Positions 7,535 through 16,495 of a stretch of DNA of 64,000 nt are shown here, one piece after another. Below the pieces are notes generated by a model. The model made no database searches, was not told where the DNA came from, and was given only the letters and a program-made list of their open reading frames with translations. Each line of letters starts with the position of its first letter. Positions within the stretch are counted from its first letter, which is position 1. This stretch comes from Clostridia bacterium (GTDB lineage: Bacteria > Bacillota > Peptococcia > DRI-13 > UBA5745): contig JAHDMJ010000009.1 in the NCBI GenBank assembly GCA_018436095.1, positions 1 to 64,000 on the forward strand. Direction: 5' to 3'. The position numbers and the translations under genes were made by a program.

Positions 7535-8218
7535 TTAATTGCCGCCGCTGGGAAGAAAAGGCCGTAAAGCGCCGGCTACGGCGCTGATAGTCTGGGTTTG
7601 GAGCAAAATATTGCCGGGTCCCGTTACCACCGTATTAAAAATACCCTCGCCGCCGAAAAGCTTATTTTTCATACCGGGAACGGTGACAATATCTATGCTG
7701 CAGGTTTCGTCCATAACCGCCAGGTAACCGGTATCAATAATCATGGATTGGCCTTGTTCCAGTCGGTATTCGACGGCGTGGCCGTCGATTTCCACAAAGG
7801 CGGTGCCGTTGCCGGATAAGCGCTGCATAATGTAGCCCTCGCCGCCAAAAAAGGCGGTTCCTAAACGCTTCTGAAAAAAGAGGGAAAGCTCTACGCCGGT
7901 TTCCGCAGCTAAAAAGGCGGATTTTTGAACGACGATACCTTTTGAGGGAGTGATGTCGTATTGGCGAATGGTGCCGGGGAAGCTTGAGGCAAAGGCAATG
8001 AGTCCGGGGCCGCCTTCAGCGGTGTAGCGGTTTTGAAACATCGCCTCACCGGAAACCATACGGCCAAACATTTTGCCTAAGCCGCCGCCGGAGGTGGTTT
8101 CCATTTTCATATTGGGCGTCATCCAGCACATGGAGCCCCGTTCGGTGATCATGGTTTCCCGGTTTTCCAATTCACAGATGACTACGGGAAAGGGTTCGCC
8201 TTGGATTGAATATTTCAT
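7535..8218 (-). CDS. AIM24 / TIGR00266 family protein
   Basis: A 227-residue protein of the AIM24 (TIGR00266) family, all-beta proteins built of repeated beta-prism-like units; the biochemical role is unknown. Family hallmarks visible are the N-terminal segment with MITERGSMCWMTPNM, the GGEGYIMQRLSGNGTAFVE block and the later FGGEGIFNTVVTGPG block, which read as two related halves. There is no signal peptide or membrane segment, so it is probably cytosolic. AGGAGA is well placed before ATG 8216-8218. It is followed by tRNA-Glu on the same strand with no obvious terminator between them. Confidence 0.88.
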   Translation of the reverse strand: MKYSIQGEPFPVVICELENRETMITERGSMCWMTPNMKMETTSGGGLGKMFGRMVSGEAMFQNRYTAEGGPGLIAFASSFPGTIRQYDITPSKGIVVQKSAFLAAETGVELSLFFQKRLGTAFFGGEGYIMQRLSGNGTAFVEIDGHAVEYRLEQGQSMIIDTGYLAVMDETCSIDIVTVPGMKNKLFGGEGIFNTVVTGPGNILLQTQTISAVAGALRPFLPSGGN

Positions 8219-8319
8219 AATGTTCTCCTAACATTAGCATGATTTTTCTGTATTCTTCCATTTTATAGAGGCGGCCCGGTTCTGTCAATGCTTTAAGTTC
8301 GCGTCAAAATGCTGCAAGC

Positions 8320-8374
8320 GAAGGCTAAGCCGATTTCTGCCCCTTTGCCGGCAGCTAAACCAAGCTTAGCCTTC
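8320..8374 (-). terminator. Hairpin downstream of the SLH protein gene
   Basis: Perfect 11-bp inverted repeat, GAAGGCTAAGC (8320-8330) with GCTTAGCCTTC (8364-8374), loop 33 bases. It lies 22 bases past the stop of the SLH gene on the minus strand. It has no strong T run, so it may be an imperfect terminator or an mRNA-end stabiliser. Confidence 0.5.
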
Positions 8375-8396
8375 AGTGTGAAATAATGAGTGAAGT

Positions 8397-9575
8397 TTAT
8401 TGCTCCAGATATTCCAGGGCCCGATAGAGCACCGCCGCCATTTCTGCCCGGGTGGTGTAGCCCAGAGGATTGATTTTGCCGTCGTCGCCTACAATGAGTT
8501 TGGCCTTGACCAGAGTGGCGACAGCAGAGCGGGCGTAGGGGCTGATTGCCCTTTGATCGGAGAAGCCCAGCAAATCGCTGTCCGAGCCTGGGGCCAGATC
8601 TTTATTTTTGTAAGCAAAGATCCGCTGCAGCAGCGCCATCGTGTCCTGACGGCTGATGGGTTTGCGGGGCTGGAAATTGTCGCCGTCGCCTATGGCAATA
8701 CCCAGGGCTTTGGCAATACCCACAGCTTCATAATAATAGCTGTCCGGCGGCACATCGCTGAAGTTATCCGTAAAGGAAGCCTTCAAGTCAAAGGCCCGCA
8801 CCAGCATAGCGATAAAATCACAGCGGGTAATATTGGCGGCGGGAACGTATAAACGCTGGCCGATACCTTTAACCACGCCTTTTTCATAGAGGCCGTCTAT
8901 TACCTCCACTGCCCAGGAAAAACTGCCTTTTACGTCGTCAAAATATTTGGAGCTTTTTCTTTGGGACAGGGGAACTCCCGGCGCCTCGATGATTTCCACG
9001 ATAATATTATTGGTAGCGCCGGTTCCCGTATCGGGGGAGGCGCTATTGTTATTGTTATCGCCGCCGCCATTGCCGCCGCTACGCCGCTTTACGGTGGCTT
9101 CAAAAAGCCCGGTAGTCTGACTGATGCTGCCAACCTGATCCTGGCCGGCTATGCGGAAAATCTTCATCTGGGTCAGCGTAATCGGCAGAGGGTCGTTGCC
9201 TGTGTAGGTAAAGTAAAGCTTGCCTGCCTCAATCTTCTCACTGAAACGGTTGCTGCCGGCAAAGAAGCCTGTAGGCAGTATGCCTCCGGGGGTAGGTATG
9301 GCCCCTTGCTTTTTTAGGGCGCCGCTCAGTTCAAAACGGCTGAATTGCAGGTACTCTTCCGTGCCAATATCTAAGGAAAACTCAATGCCGGCGCAAGCTT
9401 CCTTAAGGGTTACAATCACGGTAATACTGCATTCCTTTGCGCCGGGAGACAGCAGGATTTCGCTGGGGGAGCTTTGAACTGCTTCCGCCTGCAAGGCCGG
9501 AGGATGCCAGGTCAGCAGGAGCCCGACTAAGCAGCAGAGCAGCGGAAGGGTTCTTGATTTCAAATATGCTGTCAT
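8397..9575 (-). CDS. Secreted cohesin-like protein with three SLH domains
   Basis: Surface protein of 392 residues. A signal peptide covers residues 1-30 (hydrophobic core followed by LQAEA). Residues about 35-165 form a beta-rich domain that resembles a cohesin (CAGIEFSLDIGTEEYLQFSRFELSG, later AGKLYFTYTGNDPLP). A Gly/Asn-rich linker spans about 166-190. Three S-layer-homology units follow at roughly 211-265, 271-322 and 335-388, each with the F-D-V / TRAE-type pattern. SLH domains bind secondary wall polymer, so the protein is anchored non-covalently outside the cell. The neighbouring gene ends in a dockerin, making a cohesin-dockerin pairing plausible. The cohesin assignment is by pattern only and less certain than the SLH call. 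Confidence 0.82.
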   Translation of the reverse strand: MTAYLKSRTLPLLCCLVGLLLTWHPPALQAEAVQSSPSEILLSPGAKECSITVIVTLKEACAGIEFSLDIGTEEYLQFSRFELSGALKKQGAIPTPGGILPTGFFAGSNRFSEKIEAGKLYFTYTGNDPLPITLTQMKIFRIAGQDQVGSISQTTGLFEATVKRRSGGNGGGDNNNNSASPDTGTGATNNIIVEIIEAPGVPLSQRKSSKYFDDVKGSFSWAVEVIDGLYEKGVVKGIGQRLYVPAANITRCDFIAMLVRAFDLKASFTDNFSDVPPDSYYYEAVGIAKALGIAIGDGDNFQPRKPISRQDTMALLQRIFAYKNKDLAPGSDSDLLGFSDQRAISPYARSAVATLVKAKLIVGDDGKINPLGYTTRAEMAAVLYRALEYLEQ

Positions 9576-9655
9576 AAGCCTACTCCTTTATCCATATGAA
9601 GGGGCATCTGCAGAGGCCCGAAGGCCCTGCAGATGAACCCCCAAACTGAAACCTG

Positions 9656-11971
9656 TTATTTCGTAAAATTCCTGAGGATCAGGATCAGGTCAGCTATGTC
9701 CACAACCTTATCGCCGTTGACGTCAGCCACCCGGCCGCAATCCTGAACATCGCCGTTCCAGGGATCCCATTGGTTATCGCCTTCTTTGCACTGGTAGTAT
9801 TTCTGGGCCCGGGCCAGGTCAAGCTCATCTATGGCGCCGTCCTGGTTCAGGTCGTAAATGGAATATACCACGTGCTTAACGATGTTGGTGGTAGCCGATT
9901 GAGGATTGTAGCCCCAATCAAGGAAGAACTCTTTGCCATTATCGTCTAAAGCCGCTGCTTTGATGTTGGTGATTTTTAAGGTGGCATCCCCCAAAGTGCG
10001 GCTGCCGAAGGCCAGCTTCAATAATTCCGTGGTGCCCGGGAAGCTGGAGCCCTGGGTATTGGGAGAAAGCAGGCGAATACTGCCTTTCCAGGTATTATCG
10101 TTAATTTTCGTAAAGATAATATCCTGGTTTTCCCTGTCGGACATGGCGTAGAAACCGTTGGCGGCTTCATAGCTGGGATTGTTTTTCAAAATAGTCAGGT
10201 CCACCTCAAATTCAATCAATATGTTCATCAGGCGCTCAGCCTGGCGCAAGGAGAACAGGTATTCCACCGGCTTGTTATTGGGGCTGGTGGCGGGGGCGGA
10301 AACACCAACCAGCATCTTGCCGCTCTCCACAAGTACCAGATTGTCTAAAGCGCTGGCCAGATCGGCTAAAGCTTTATCGTAATCCGTTTGCAGCAAATCT
10401 GTCTGAGCCATAGCTTCTTCCGCAGCGCTGAGGGCTGTCCTTAAAGCTTGCCAGCTTTCCGCCGTATAATCAGCTTCCGTTAAAGCCTTGGCAGCAGCAA
10501 TTTTGCCGGCCAGCCCGGAACGGTCCGTCACATACTCTTCATCACCGGCTTCGCCAAAGAGGTCTTTCAATATTTGGTTGGCCGTCATGTTGGCGTAGCC
10601 CTCCGGGTCCGTCAAATAGCCGCCCTCACCGATGTCCCAGGAGAATTTGCCGATGGTAGATTCGGTATTGCCGCCGGAGTCCCTTACATAATCAGGCCAG
10701 GTTTTGACGACTGGTGTATACCGCTGACTCCAAGCCGGGTAATACTTGGCCATGTACTCTTTTGCCAGCTCATAGGCTTCGCATTCCGTAGTGCCGGAGC
10801 CCTTGGGAGCAACGGCGCTGATCTGTACGCCGCCCCCATCTTTACCGGTCTTGCTGGCAGAGGGAGTAGAGTGCATGATGACCAGGCTGCCGTCTTCGCA
10901 CTTGCCCAGGCATATCCAGGTATGACCGCTCGTGCTGAAGATATCGCCGGGTTTGAAGTCCGCCGGCTGGATACTTTCACTATTGAGAGAGGGTACCCAA
11001 GAGCCGAAGCCCTTGTCTGCAAACATCTTGGCTTCCAACCTGGCAGAGGTTACATAGCCCTCGTTGCCGCTTTGGGTATTGGCGACATTGTAAACCAGCC
11101 AACCCATATAGCCGGAACAGTCGGTGCCTGCATAGTAGTATTGGTTGTAAGCCATGTGGGGATAGTAGCTCTTTGTCGGATCAGCATTGTTTCGATAAAC
11201 ATAATTTTCGTCCTGGGATTGGAAGAAATCCAGCCAGGTCTGATGTAAGCCGATGTTGGTGGCCTGGGGGCTTGAAGAGCCGCCGGGTGCCAATACCCCT
11301 TCATCCTGCCATTCCCAGGTGCCTCCAAAGATGTAAAGGCAGGTACCCACGGGGTTGAGGGCCGTGGCCAGCACGTTTTTCAGCGTTTTCCTGCCGGCAA
11401 CACCTTCTACCGGCGCCTGGTAAGGTTCGGCTACAAAAGTCAGAAACACGGCTTCCGCCGGGTTGCCGTAGACCTTTACGGTTTTGCCGGCAGCTAAGAC
11501 TCCCGGCTCCACGAGAGCGCCGCCGGCCTGGCTGGTGATGCTGTAAATTGCCGTATTATCGGTAAGTGCAATTTCCCGCCCGGCCACGTTGAGGGAGCTG
11601 TCGCTGAAAGAGTAGATAGCCCCGGTGGCCGCAGGCTGGGGAATACCGGCGGCAATGACCTTGCCGTTATGTTCTTCGTCATATTCCAGGGTGATGTCGA
11701 ATACATAGCCTTCCGCCAGCATATTGTTAATAGCGAAATCATTGTCGGGGGAAATTTTATAGGTCTCAACTTGTCCGTCAACGAAAAAATAATAAGAGAA
11801 GTTTTTCAGGTTTTCTATGCTGCCGCCTTTAGATGTAGCCGGAGTATTGTAGCCTGCTACGCCCAGGTACACAGCATTATTGAAGGTTGCCGTTTCTGCG
11901 GCGAAGCAGGGCAAGGCCCATGTCAAAAGGAAAACCAGAATTAAAAGGACAGACGCTAACCTTTTTTTCAT
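9656..11971 (-). CDS. Secreted NlpC/P60-like protein with FIVAR, cohesin-like and dockerin domains
   Basis: Large secreted protein, 771 residues from ATG 11971. That start is preferred over 11998 because GGAGGT lies just before it, inside the longer frame. A signal peptide ends near residue 25. In the middle, a cysteine-peptidase-like fold shows GTDCSGYMGWLVYN (Cys about 285) and SGHTWICLG (His about 350), as in NlpC/P60 cell-wall hydrolases. A FIVAR-type three-helix segment is at about 487-546 and a beta-rich, cohesin-like stretch at about 550-690. The C-terminus (about 706-771) has two calcium-loop repeats, DLNQDGAIDELDLARAQ and DVNGDKVVDIADLILIL, which define a type I dockerin. The long N-terminal region (26-250) is unrecognised. 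It lies 80 bases upstream of the SLH gene on the same strand, so co-expression is likely. Confidence 0.82.
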   Translation of the reverse strand: MKKRLASVLLILVFLLTWALPCFAAETATFNNAVYLGVAGYNTPATSKGGSIENLKNFSYYFFVDGQVETYKISPDNDFAINNMLAEGYVFDITLEYDEEHNGKVIAAGIPQPAATGAIYSFSDSSLNVAGREIALTDNTAIYSITSQAGGALVEPGVLAAGKTVKVYGNPAEAVFLTFVAEPYQAPVEGVAGRKTLKNVLATALNPVGTCLYIFGGTWEWQDEGVLAPGGSSSPQATNIGLHQTWLDFFQSQDENYVYRNNADPTKSYYPHMAYNQYYYAGTDCSGYMGWLVYNVANTQSGNEGYVTSARLEAKMFADKGFGSWVPSLNSESIQPADFKPGDIFSTSGHTWICLGKCEDGSLVIMHSTPSASKTGKDGGGVQISAVAPKGSGTTECEAYELAKEYMAKYYPAWSQRYTPVVKTWPDYVRDSGGNTESTIGKFSWDIGEGGYLTDPEGYANMTANQILKDLFGEAGDEEYVTDRSGLAGKIAAAKALTEADYTAESWQALRTALSAAEEAMAQTDLLQTDYDKALADLASALDNLVLVESGKMLVGVSAPATSPNNKPVEYLFSLRQAERLMNILIEFEVDLTILKNNPSYEAANGFYAMSDRENQDIIFTKINDNTWKGSIRLLSPNTQGSSFPGTTELLKLAFGSRTLGDATLKITNIKAAALDDNGKEFFLDWGYNPQSATTNIVKHVVYSIYDLNQDGAIDELDLARAQKYYQCKEGDNQWDPWNGDVQDCGRVADVNGDKVVDIADLILILRNFTK

Positions 11972-12389
11972 TGCTCTACCTCCTATTTTTGATTCCATCC
12001 AACACGCAACACCTTTAATTTAGACTTCTGCACTCAACCAACCTCCATTCAGCAATATTTTTTGACGGATGCTGCACCTCCTTTTGGCCAATAGCACAAA
12101 ACCACAATGCTTGTCCAATTCGAGAATCTGCCGCTTTTATTGCCAACCGTGAGTAGAGGGCATATGCTATTGCCATTTTTTTCTAGTAGCTTTATTATAC
12201 TATCATTCTCATTATTTTCAAAATTAAATTTATTTACAAAATTCTTTTAAAAGACTCGCGTTCTACTAATTTACTATTTTTCTAAAGCACAATAATGCAA
12301 CATTCGAGGGGGGATGCCTATGCTTGCGGTTAAAGGCAGGACAGCTGCTCAATGCTGACGTGTAATAAGCAGGTCAAGGAGGGTTTTCT
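11972..12389. other. AT-rich divergent intergenic region
   Basis: About 420 bases separate the divergent dockerin gene and the permease gene. I see a minus-strand promoter with a Fur-like site (12194-12221) and the permease ribosome binding site (AGGAGGG, 12377-12383). No small gene or riboswitch is recognisable. The dockerin transcript would have an untranslated leader of more than 200 bases. Confidence 0.5.
12194..12221 (-). promoter_or_regulatory. Promoter with Fur-box-like operator ahead of the dockerin gene
   Basis: On the minus strand TTGAAA (plus 12216-12221) and TATAAT (plus 12194-12199) are 16 bases apart. The spacer reads as three GATAAT-like hexamers (AATAAT, GAGAAT, GATAGT). These match a Fur box at roughly 14 of 18 positions and overlap both promoter elements. 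Iron-dependent repression is an inference from this match alone. Confidence 0.45.
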
Positions 12390-13685
12390 ATGATCTTTAA
12401 TTTACCGCCAATTTTTGCCCTGGTCCCATTGGTCTTATATATTGTTTTAGCTTTTAAAGATATTAATGCGGTTTTAAACGTGGTTATCTGCGTAATTTTA
12501 AGCGCAATTATGACGCAGCATTCCCTTTTGGAAATGGGCGGCGTAATTGCCGGTTCCCTAGGCTCCTTTTTAGGCATGATCGGTTTTATCATCATGCTGG
12601 GCTCCGCTTTAGGCGCAGTACTGCGCAAGACGGGAGTAGCCGAGCATATCGTTATGGCCCTGACCAATAAAATCGGTATTGATACTGAGAAAAAAGCTAT
12701 TTTATCCTGTATGGCCTGCTCGATTCTCTTAGTGTCTATGCTGGGCACCTTGGCCGGCGCCAACGCCATTATTGCGCCCATCGTTATTCCCCTGGTGGCG
12801 GCTATCGGCATAACGCCTTCCACCCTGGCCGCCGTATTATTCGGCTCCGGCATCACCGGGCTGTTTATTGGTCCTTATGCGCCGCCGGTGGTAACGTATA
12901 TGGAAATTACGGGCTTGCCTTACGGTACTTATTTAATCGGCGTAGGCCTGCCTGTGGCCATTTTGCTTTGGGTTGTTACATTCTTTATGGCCCAGCGGAT
13001 ACAGAAAAAGACGAAAGGCGTTTACAGCTACGATAATGTGGAAAAGCCCCGGCAAAACTATATGGCCGCCAAAGAGACAAAGCGGGCTACATTGACTTTT
13101 GCGGTAGCTTTGGCAGTTATGATCGTCTGGGGCATGTTCCTGAAGTATGGCTCCTCTTTCGCCATCGTTGTTATTTTTACGGTAGCTGTGCTGACGGGGA
13201 TTACCGGCGGCCAAAAACCCAGTGAATTATTTGAAACGATGATGGAAGGCGCCGGCCGCATGGTCTGGCTCTTTGTCATGTTTGTGCTCTTTGATCCTTT
13301 TATTTATTTCGTTTCGGAAGCCGGAGCTTTTGAAGCCCTGGTCGGCTATTTGCAGCCCTTGCTGCAATCCAACAGCAAGGTATTGTTCACCTTTATTGCC
13401 AGCATGACGGGTATCTTTGGCATTGGCGGCGCCGCCGTGGCTCAGGCGGTGGTAATGGATAATATGTTTGGCAGCCTGGCCCATGGCCTGGGCCTAAGTC
13501 CGACATTGTGGGGCTGCCTTATTCTTATCGGTTCCCAAATCACTTCCTTTGCTTATCCGGAAGCCGATATGCTGGGCCAAATGGGCCTGGCCCGCTCTAA
13601 AGATTTAAAGAACATGGTGAAATTCGGCTTGACCATAACTGCCGCTTCGGTAATCTTCTTGGTAGTCCGGTCATTCTTCGGCTAA
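12390..13685 (+). CDS. Ion-transporter-superfamily permease (NhaC/citrate/GntP-like)
   Basis: Very hydrophobic 431-residue membrane protein with about ten to twelve predicted helices and the two-halves layout of the ion-transporter superfamily. Gly/Ala/Pro-rich re-entrant-type segments include GTLAGANAIIAPIVIPL and GIGGAAVAQAVVMDNMFG. Members move Na+/H+, citrate, gluconate or related anions, and I cannot choose among them from sequence. AGGAGGG at 12377-12383 supports ATG 12390. A serine hydrolase gene follows after 26 bases, probably in one operon, which hints that its substrate could be a small amide or peptide. Confidence 0.7.
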   Translation: MIFNLPPIFALVPLVLYIVLAFKDINAVLNVVICVILSAIMTQHSLLEMGGVIAGSLGSFLGMIGFIIMLGSALGAVLRKTGVAEHIVMALTNKIGIDTEKKAILSCMACSILLVSMLGTLAGANAIIAPIVIPLVAAIGITPSTLAAVLFGSGITGLFIGPYAPPVVTYMEITGLPYGTYLIGVGLPVAILLWVVTFFMAQRIQKKTKGVYSYDNVEKPRQNYMAAKETKRATLTFAVALAVMIVWGMFLKYGSSFAIVVIFTVAVLTGITGGQKPSELFETMMEGAGRMVWLFVMFVLFDPFIYFVSEAGAFEALVGYLQPLLQSNSKVLFTFIASMTGIFGIGGAAVAQAVVMDNMFGSLAHGLGLSPTLWGCLILIGSQITSFAYPEADMLGQMGLARSKDLKNMVKFGLTITAASVIFLVVRSFFG

Positions 13686-13711
13686 ATCATGGCGGGGAAA
13701 GGAGGAACCTC

Positions 13712-14488
13712 ATGCTGGAAAAAGCCCTTCGGGAGTTTATCAAGGAAAACCAAGGGAATATTGGGGTGGCTTTTAAAAACCTCGATACGGGAGAAACCAT
13801 ACTGATCAATGAGGAGATGATTTTTCCCTCGGCCAGCTTAATTAAATTGGCGATTATGTCGGAAGCCATGAACCGGGTAAAAAAAGGCGGGATGACTCTG
13901 GAAGATGAGATTGTGGTGGAAGCCGCCATGATGACCGGGGGCGACGGCATCTTAAAAGAGCTGAAGCCGGGCCATGTCTTTACGCTGGAAGAAATAATAA
14001 CGCTGATGATCATCGTCAGCGACAATCTGGCCACCAATATTTTGATCGACAAAATTGGCATGGAGTCCGTCAACAGGCTTTGCCAAAGCCTGGGCTTGGG
14101 CGAAACAAAACTGCAGCGCAAAATGATGGATGCCCAGGCCAGAAAAGAGGGCAGGGAAAATTACACCTGTGCCAAGGATATGCTGGCCCTGCTGGAACTG
14201 ATCTATCGGGGAGGCAATGTGGATGCAGACTACAGCGCCCGTATGCTGGAGATTCTTAAAAGGCAGCAGGTTACCGGCAGGCTGCAGCTATATTTGCCGG
14301 AAGAGATAACCATTGCCCATAAAACCGGAGACTTGGACCTGCTGGAGCACGATGTGGGCATTATGTACCTGCCTCAATGCACTTGTATCCTTTGCGTACT
14401 TACCCACCGGACCCTCAGTAATAAGGAAGGCCGGGAGATTATAGGCAAAATAGCGAAGCTGGTTTACGATACTTATTCCCCCGCTTGA
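13712..14488 (+). CDS. Class A beta-lactamase-like serine hydrolase without signal peptide
   Basis: The 258 residues carry the serine beta-lactamase / DD-peptidase motifs: S-x-x-K as SLIK (Ser42, Lys45), SDN at about 101-103, and KTG at about 203. Spacing fits class A. Two points argue against a classic resistance enzyme. There is no export signal. The omega-loop region after GLGETKLQR reads MMDAQARKEGRENYT and lacks a clear E-x-x-L-N motif carrying the deacylating Glu166. It could be a cytosolic or unusually exported amidase or peptidase. An AAGGAGG ribosome binding site precedes ATG. It is co-transcribed with the permease upstream and closed by a terminator at 14504-14543. Confidence 0.75.
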   Translation: MLEKALREFIKENQGNIGVAFKNLDTGETILINEEMIFPSASLIKLAIMSEAMNRVKKGGMTLEDEIVVEAAMMTGGDGILKELKPGHVFTLEEIITLMIIVSDNLATNILIDKIGMESVNRLCQSLGLGETKLQRKMMDAQARKEGRENYTCAKDMLALLELIYRGGNVDADYSARMLEILKRQQVTGRLQLYLPEEITIAHKTGDLDLLEHDVGIMYLPQCTCILCVLTHRTLSNKEGREIIGKIAKLVYDTYSPA

Positions 14489-14503
14489 ATGAACTTAAAT
14501 AAA

Positions 14504-14543
14504 AAAGAGGCCAGCGCATTCTTCCCGCGCCGGCCTCTTTCTC
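14504..14543 (+). terminator. Terminator after the permease-hydrolase operon
   Basis: AAAGAGGCC-A-GCGC pairs with GCGC-C-GGCCTCTTT (one mismatch), with an A-rich run on the left and a short T run on the right, just after the hydrolase stop. Confidence 0.83.
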
Positions 14544-14599
14544 AATATTCTGCTCCAAATGCATATGAGTCTTTTATGCTTTGCTATGACAAATAAGGC

Positions 14600-14628
14600 C
14601 TGACAAGCCCAGAGGTTTGTGTTAAAAT
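14600..14628 (+). promoter_or_regulatory. Sigma-A promoter of the patatin-degV-gltX operon
   Basis: CTGACA (14600-14605), a 17-bp spacer and TAAAAT (14623-14628), each matching five of six consensus bases, about 60 bases before the patatin start. Confidence 0.65.
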
Positions 14629-14688
14629 TATCTATTATCATTTGCTTTATTTTGAATACTGGTTTGGTAAAGGAGTTTAACGGTTCTC

Positions 14689-15585
14689 ATGAATTCGAAC
14701 GGATTGATTTTGGAAGGCGGCGGTATGCGGGGAGTCTATACTGCCGGAGTCCTGGATTTTTTTCTGGAGCATGGCATATCCTTTGATTCCTGTTATGCAG
14801 TTTCCGCCGGCGCCTGCCATGGCTGCAGCTATCTGTCGGGACAGCAGGGCCGGGCCCTTCGGGTGACCGTGGATTATTTGGAAGACAAGCGTTACTGCAG
14901 TATATATAGCTTGCTGACCACCGGTGATATTTTTGGGGCGGACATGGCATATAACCAGATTCCCAACTACCTGGACCCCTATGACTATGAAGCCTTCAAA
15001 AAGAGGAAGACGAATTTCTACGTAGTGGTGACCAACTGCCGTACAGGACGGCCGGAATACGTGCCTGTGGAGGAGATGGTTGAGGGCCTGCTGGCCGTAC
15101 GGGCCTCCAGTTCCTTACCTCTGCTTTCCCGTATGGTAATGATCAAGGGAACGGAATATCTGGACGGCGGGATTGCCGATTCCATTCCGCTAAGGAAGTC
15201 TCAAGCTGACGGCCATGACAAAAACGTGGTGGTGCTTACCCAGGCGGTGGATTACCGCAAAAAGCCGAATAAACTTATGCCTTTTATCCGTATTAAATAC
15301 CGTAAATATCCGGCGTTGGTGAGGCAGATGGAGAGGCGGTATCAACACTACAACGAAACCCTGGATTATATAGCCCGGGAAGAAAAAGCCGGCCGCATTC
15401 TGGTGATCCGCCCGGGGAAACCTGTCAATATCGGACGGCTGGAAAAGGACCGCAATAAACTGATGGTGTTGTACCGGGAAGGCTATGAAGACGCCAAAGC
15501 CAAGCATCAGGATTTGATCGGGTTTTTATCTCCCCCATCCCCTGGGTCCCTGGCTGGGAAAGAAGAAAAGGAGAGTAGTTTATGA
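14689..15585 (+). CDS. Patatin-like phospholipase (YjjU/COG4667 type)
   Basis: Serine lipid acyl hydrolase, 298 residues. The oxyanion loop GGGMRG is at residues 10-15. The nucleophile elbow is AVSAGA with Ser39, an A-x-S-x-G variant of the usual G-x-S-x-G. The catalytic Asp is in DGGIADSIP at about 158. No signal peptide. AAGGAG lies rather far (14 bases) from ATG 14689, which may mean weak translation. Its stop overlaps the degV start in ATGA, so the two are translationally coupled. The pairing with a fatty-acid-binding DegV protein suggests release and handling of fatty acids, by context only. Confidence 0.9.
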   Translation: MNSNGLILEGGGMRGVYTAGVLDFFLEHGISFDSCYAVSAGACHGCSYLSGQQGRALRVTVDYLEDKRYCSIYSLLTTGDIFGADMAYNQIPNYLDPYDYEAFKKRKTNFYVVVTNCRTGRPEYVPVEEMVEGLLAVRASSSLPLLSRMVMIKGTEYLDGGIADSIPLRKSQADGHDKNVVVLTQAVDYRKKPNKLMPFIRIKYRKYPALVRQMERRYQHYNETLDYIAREEKAGRILVIRPGKPVNIGRLEKDRNKLMVLYREGYEDAKAKHQDLIGFLSPPSPGSLAGKEEKESSL

Positions 15586-16457
15586 CGGCAGATTATCAGA
15601 TTATGACCGATGCCACCGCAGACTTAACGGCGGAAGCCGCAGATGAGCTGGGGATAAGGGTGATTCCCATGGCTGTGGATATGGGGGGAGAGAGCTATAT
15701 TTTTGCTCCCAAAGGAGGCAACATTTCGATTGCCGAGTTTTATGACCGGTTGGTGGAAGGCGAGGTAGCCAAAACCTCTCAGATCAACGCCAGGGTTTAT
15801 CGCCAATATTTTGAAGAGGAGCTGAAACAAGGCCGGGACGTCATATACATCAGCCTCAGCTCCGGCCTCAGCGGCAGTGTTGGCGTAGCTATCGTCACAG
15901 CCCAGGAGCTCCGGGAAGAGTATCCGGACCGCAAGGTGATCTGCGTAGACTCTTTATGCGCTTCTGCGGGGGAAGGTTTGTTGACGTATACCGCCGTCCA
16001 AAAAAAGAGGCAAGGTATGACCCTGGGCCAGTTGGCGGCCTGGCTGGAGGAGCATAAGAAAAGCATGGCCCACTGGGTGGCGGTGGACGAGCTTAGCTAT
16101 TTGCAGCGGGGAGGCCGGATCAGTACAGCCGCCGCCGCCGTAGGCACCATGCTGAATATTAAGCCGATCATCCACATCAATGGGGAAGGCAAGCTGGTCA
16201 GCGTCAATAAGGTTCGGGGCAGAAAGAAATCTTTGGAGGTTTTAGCGGAGGCCCTGAAGGATAACCGCACTGACGGCCCTTCCGATCCCGTTTTTATTGG
16301 CTATGGCACGGCCTATGAGGACGCCGTTTATTTAAAGGAACTCATTATGGAAGGGGAAGGTCCTAAGGATGTCAGGCTTTTTGCCATAGGGCCGGTTATC
16401 GGCGCCCATACGGGTCCCAGTATAATTGCTGTTTTCTTTTTCGGTGATACCAGATAG
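15582..16457 (+). CDS. DegV family fatty-acid-binding protein (FakB-like)
   Basis: A 291-residue DegV/EDD-fold protein. Visible family motifs are IMTDATADL at the N-terminus, KTSQINARVYRQYFEE, the SLSSGLSGS lipid-binding loop and VDSLCASAGEGLL. DegV proteins bind a fatty acid and, as FakB, present it to the kinase FakA for phosphorylation. A FakA-type protein is encoded at 35732-37375 in this window. It overlaps the patatin gene by four bases and is followed 38 bases later by gltX. Confidence 0.93.
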   Translation: MTADYQIMTDATADLTAEAADELGIRVIPMAVDMGGESYIFAPKGGNISIAEFYDRLVEGEVAKTSQINARVYRQYFEEELKQGRDVIYISLSSGLSGSVGVAIVTAQELREEYPDRKVICVDSLCASAGEGLLTYTAVQKKRQGMTLGQLAAWLEEHKKSMAHWVAVDELSYLQRGGRISTAAAAVGTMLNIKPIIHINGEGKLVSVNKVRGRKKSLEVLAEALKDNRTDGPSDPVFIGYGTAYEDAVYLKELIMEGEGPKDVRLFAIGPVIGAHTGPSIIAVFFFGDTR

Positions 16458-16495
16458 CATTATAAAATTCATAAGTGAGACAAAAGGAGAAGGCT

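Noticed and set aside
10574-11248. 224-codon forward frame inside the dockerin gene
   Set aside because: It is antisense to a protein with clear domains; composition and lack of a ribosome binding site mark it as a shadow.
13712-14488. Antibiotic resistance gene
   Set aside because: Motifs of serine beta-lactamases are present, but there is no export signal and no clear deacylation Glu, so resistance is not supported.
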